32,299 bases of DNA. It comes from an uncultured bacterium. Its GTDB lineage: Bacteria; Cyanobacteriota; Vampirovibrionia; Obscuribacterales; Obscuribacteraceae. Each line of letters begins with the position of its first letter. The stretch's first letter is position 1. This document shows, piece after piece, positions 32,122 to 32,299 of this stretch. The translations under genes were made by a program, and so were the position numbers. The notes under the pieces were generated by a model. It ran no database searches and was not told where the DNA came from. It worked only from the letters and a program-made list of their open reading frames with translations. The stretch is taken from positions 1 through 32,299 of the forward strand of contig CAJXZK010000034.1 of assembly GCA_913063055.1 (NCBI GenBank), given 5' to 3'.

Positions 32122-32299
32122 ATGGAATTTAGACAGCTAGGCAATTCTGGTTTAAAAGTACCGGTGCTGAGTTTTGGCACTGGCACCTTTGGTGGCAACA
32201 ACGAGTTTTTCAAGTCATGGGGTGGCTCTGACGTCAGAGAAGCCACTCGAATGGTTGATCTCTGCTTCGATGCTGGAGTAAATTTCTTTGATACTGCCG
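32122..32299 (+). CDS. Aldo/keto reductase, partial (N-terminus only)
   Basis: About 59 residues are visible before the window ends. MEFRQLGNSGLKVPVLSFGT followed by GTFGG is the standard N-terminus of the aldo/keto reductase family (voltage-gated potassium channel beta/YajO-like group). The segment VDLCFDAGVNFFDTA contains the strand with the first catalytic-tetrad Asp. The family reduces aldehydes or ketones with NADPH. AGAGG lies six bases before the ATG. The catalytic Tyr and Lys lie beyond the window. Confidence 0.88.
   Translation, partial: MEFRQLGNSGLKVPVLSFGTGTFGGNNEFFKSWGGSDVREATRMVDLCFDAGVNFFDTA

Overview
The window looks like chromosomal DNA of a Gram-negative-type bacterium of moderate GC content (near 48 % by eye). 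It carries lipoproteins, an RND pump, many Sec signal peptides and an SLH-domain lipoprotein. The combination of an SLH lipoprotein, several long exported proteins of unknown family and frequent GTG/TTG starts reminds me of non-photosynthetic relatives of cyanobacteria (Vampirovibrionia/Melainabacteria, Obscuribacter-like). That placement is recognition without a search, so treat it as an inference. No phage, transposon, integrase, CRISPR array or rRNA gene is visible.

Layout. 1-1619 (minus): a persulfide dioxygenase/rhodanese fusion followed by a DUF1858-type gene cut by the window edge. 1706-7657 (plus): a tightly packed set of three exported proteins, namely an M1 aminopeptidase, a DUF3142 TIM-barrel protein and a 768-residue helical protein. 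Stops and starts overlap. 7655-7880 (minus): a compact Arg-Lys-Glu tRNA cluster whose last tRNA runs into the stop codon of the preceding gene on the other strand. 7881-8335: a non-coding stretch with a long inverted repeat. 8336-12618: a kinase-fold protein, a trypsin-like protease, an alpha/beta hydrolase with a small protein, and a short-chain dehydrogenase. 12652-15282: two adjacent genes of an exported family I do not recognise; the first carries the domain twice, the second once. 15362-16947: an exported acetamidase/formamidase-like protein and a SHOCT-domain mini-protein. 16944-18900 (minus): an exported two-domain protein overlapping the gene for the glycan-strand terminase MltG. 19078-20106: an exported protein with a GATase1-like fold. 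20130-24515 (minus): a CzcA/CzcB-type heavy-metal efflux pair. 24772-26088: a divergent CNNM/CorC-type protein with a hairpin-rich leader. 26095-26778: a D-lyxose isomerase family cupin. 26824-28429: a Dnmt2-type tRNA cytosine-38 methyltransferase followed by an RluE-type pseudouridine synthase. 28462-32035: a long repeat-rich protein with a LysM-like end and an SLH lipoprotein. 32122 to the end: the start of an aldo/keto reductase.

The strongest point of interest is the methyltransferase at 26824-27750. It has the CFT motif and layout of eukaryotic Dnmt2 rather than of a restriction-modification enzyme, no restriction gene is nearby, and it sits beside another RNA-modifying enzyme. The tRNA-Glu(UUC) in this window carries C38, the base Dnmt2 enzymes modify. 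The second is the duplicated exported family at 12652-15282. Several genes concern the cell envelope (MltG, SLH lipoprotein, LysM-like protein, RND pump, exported peptidase). All functions are inferred from motifs seen by eye, and no database search was possible.
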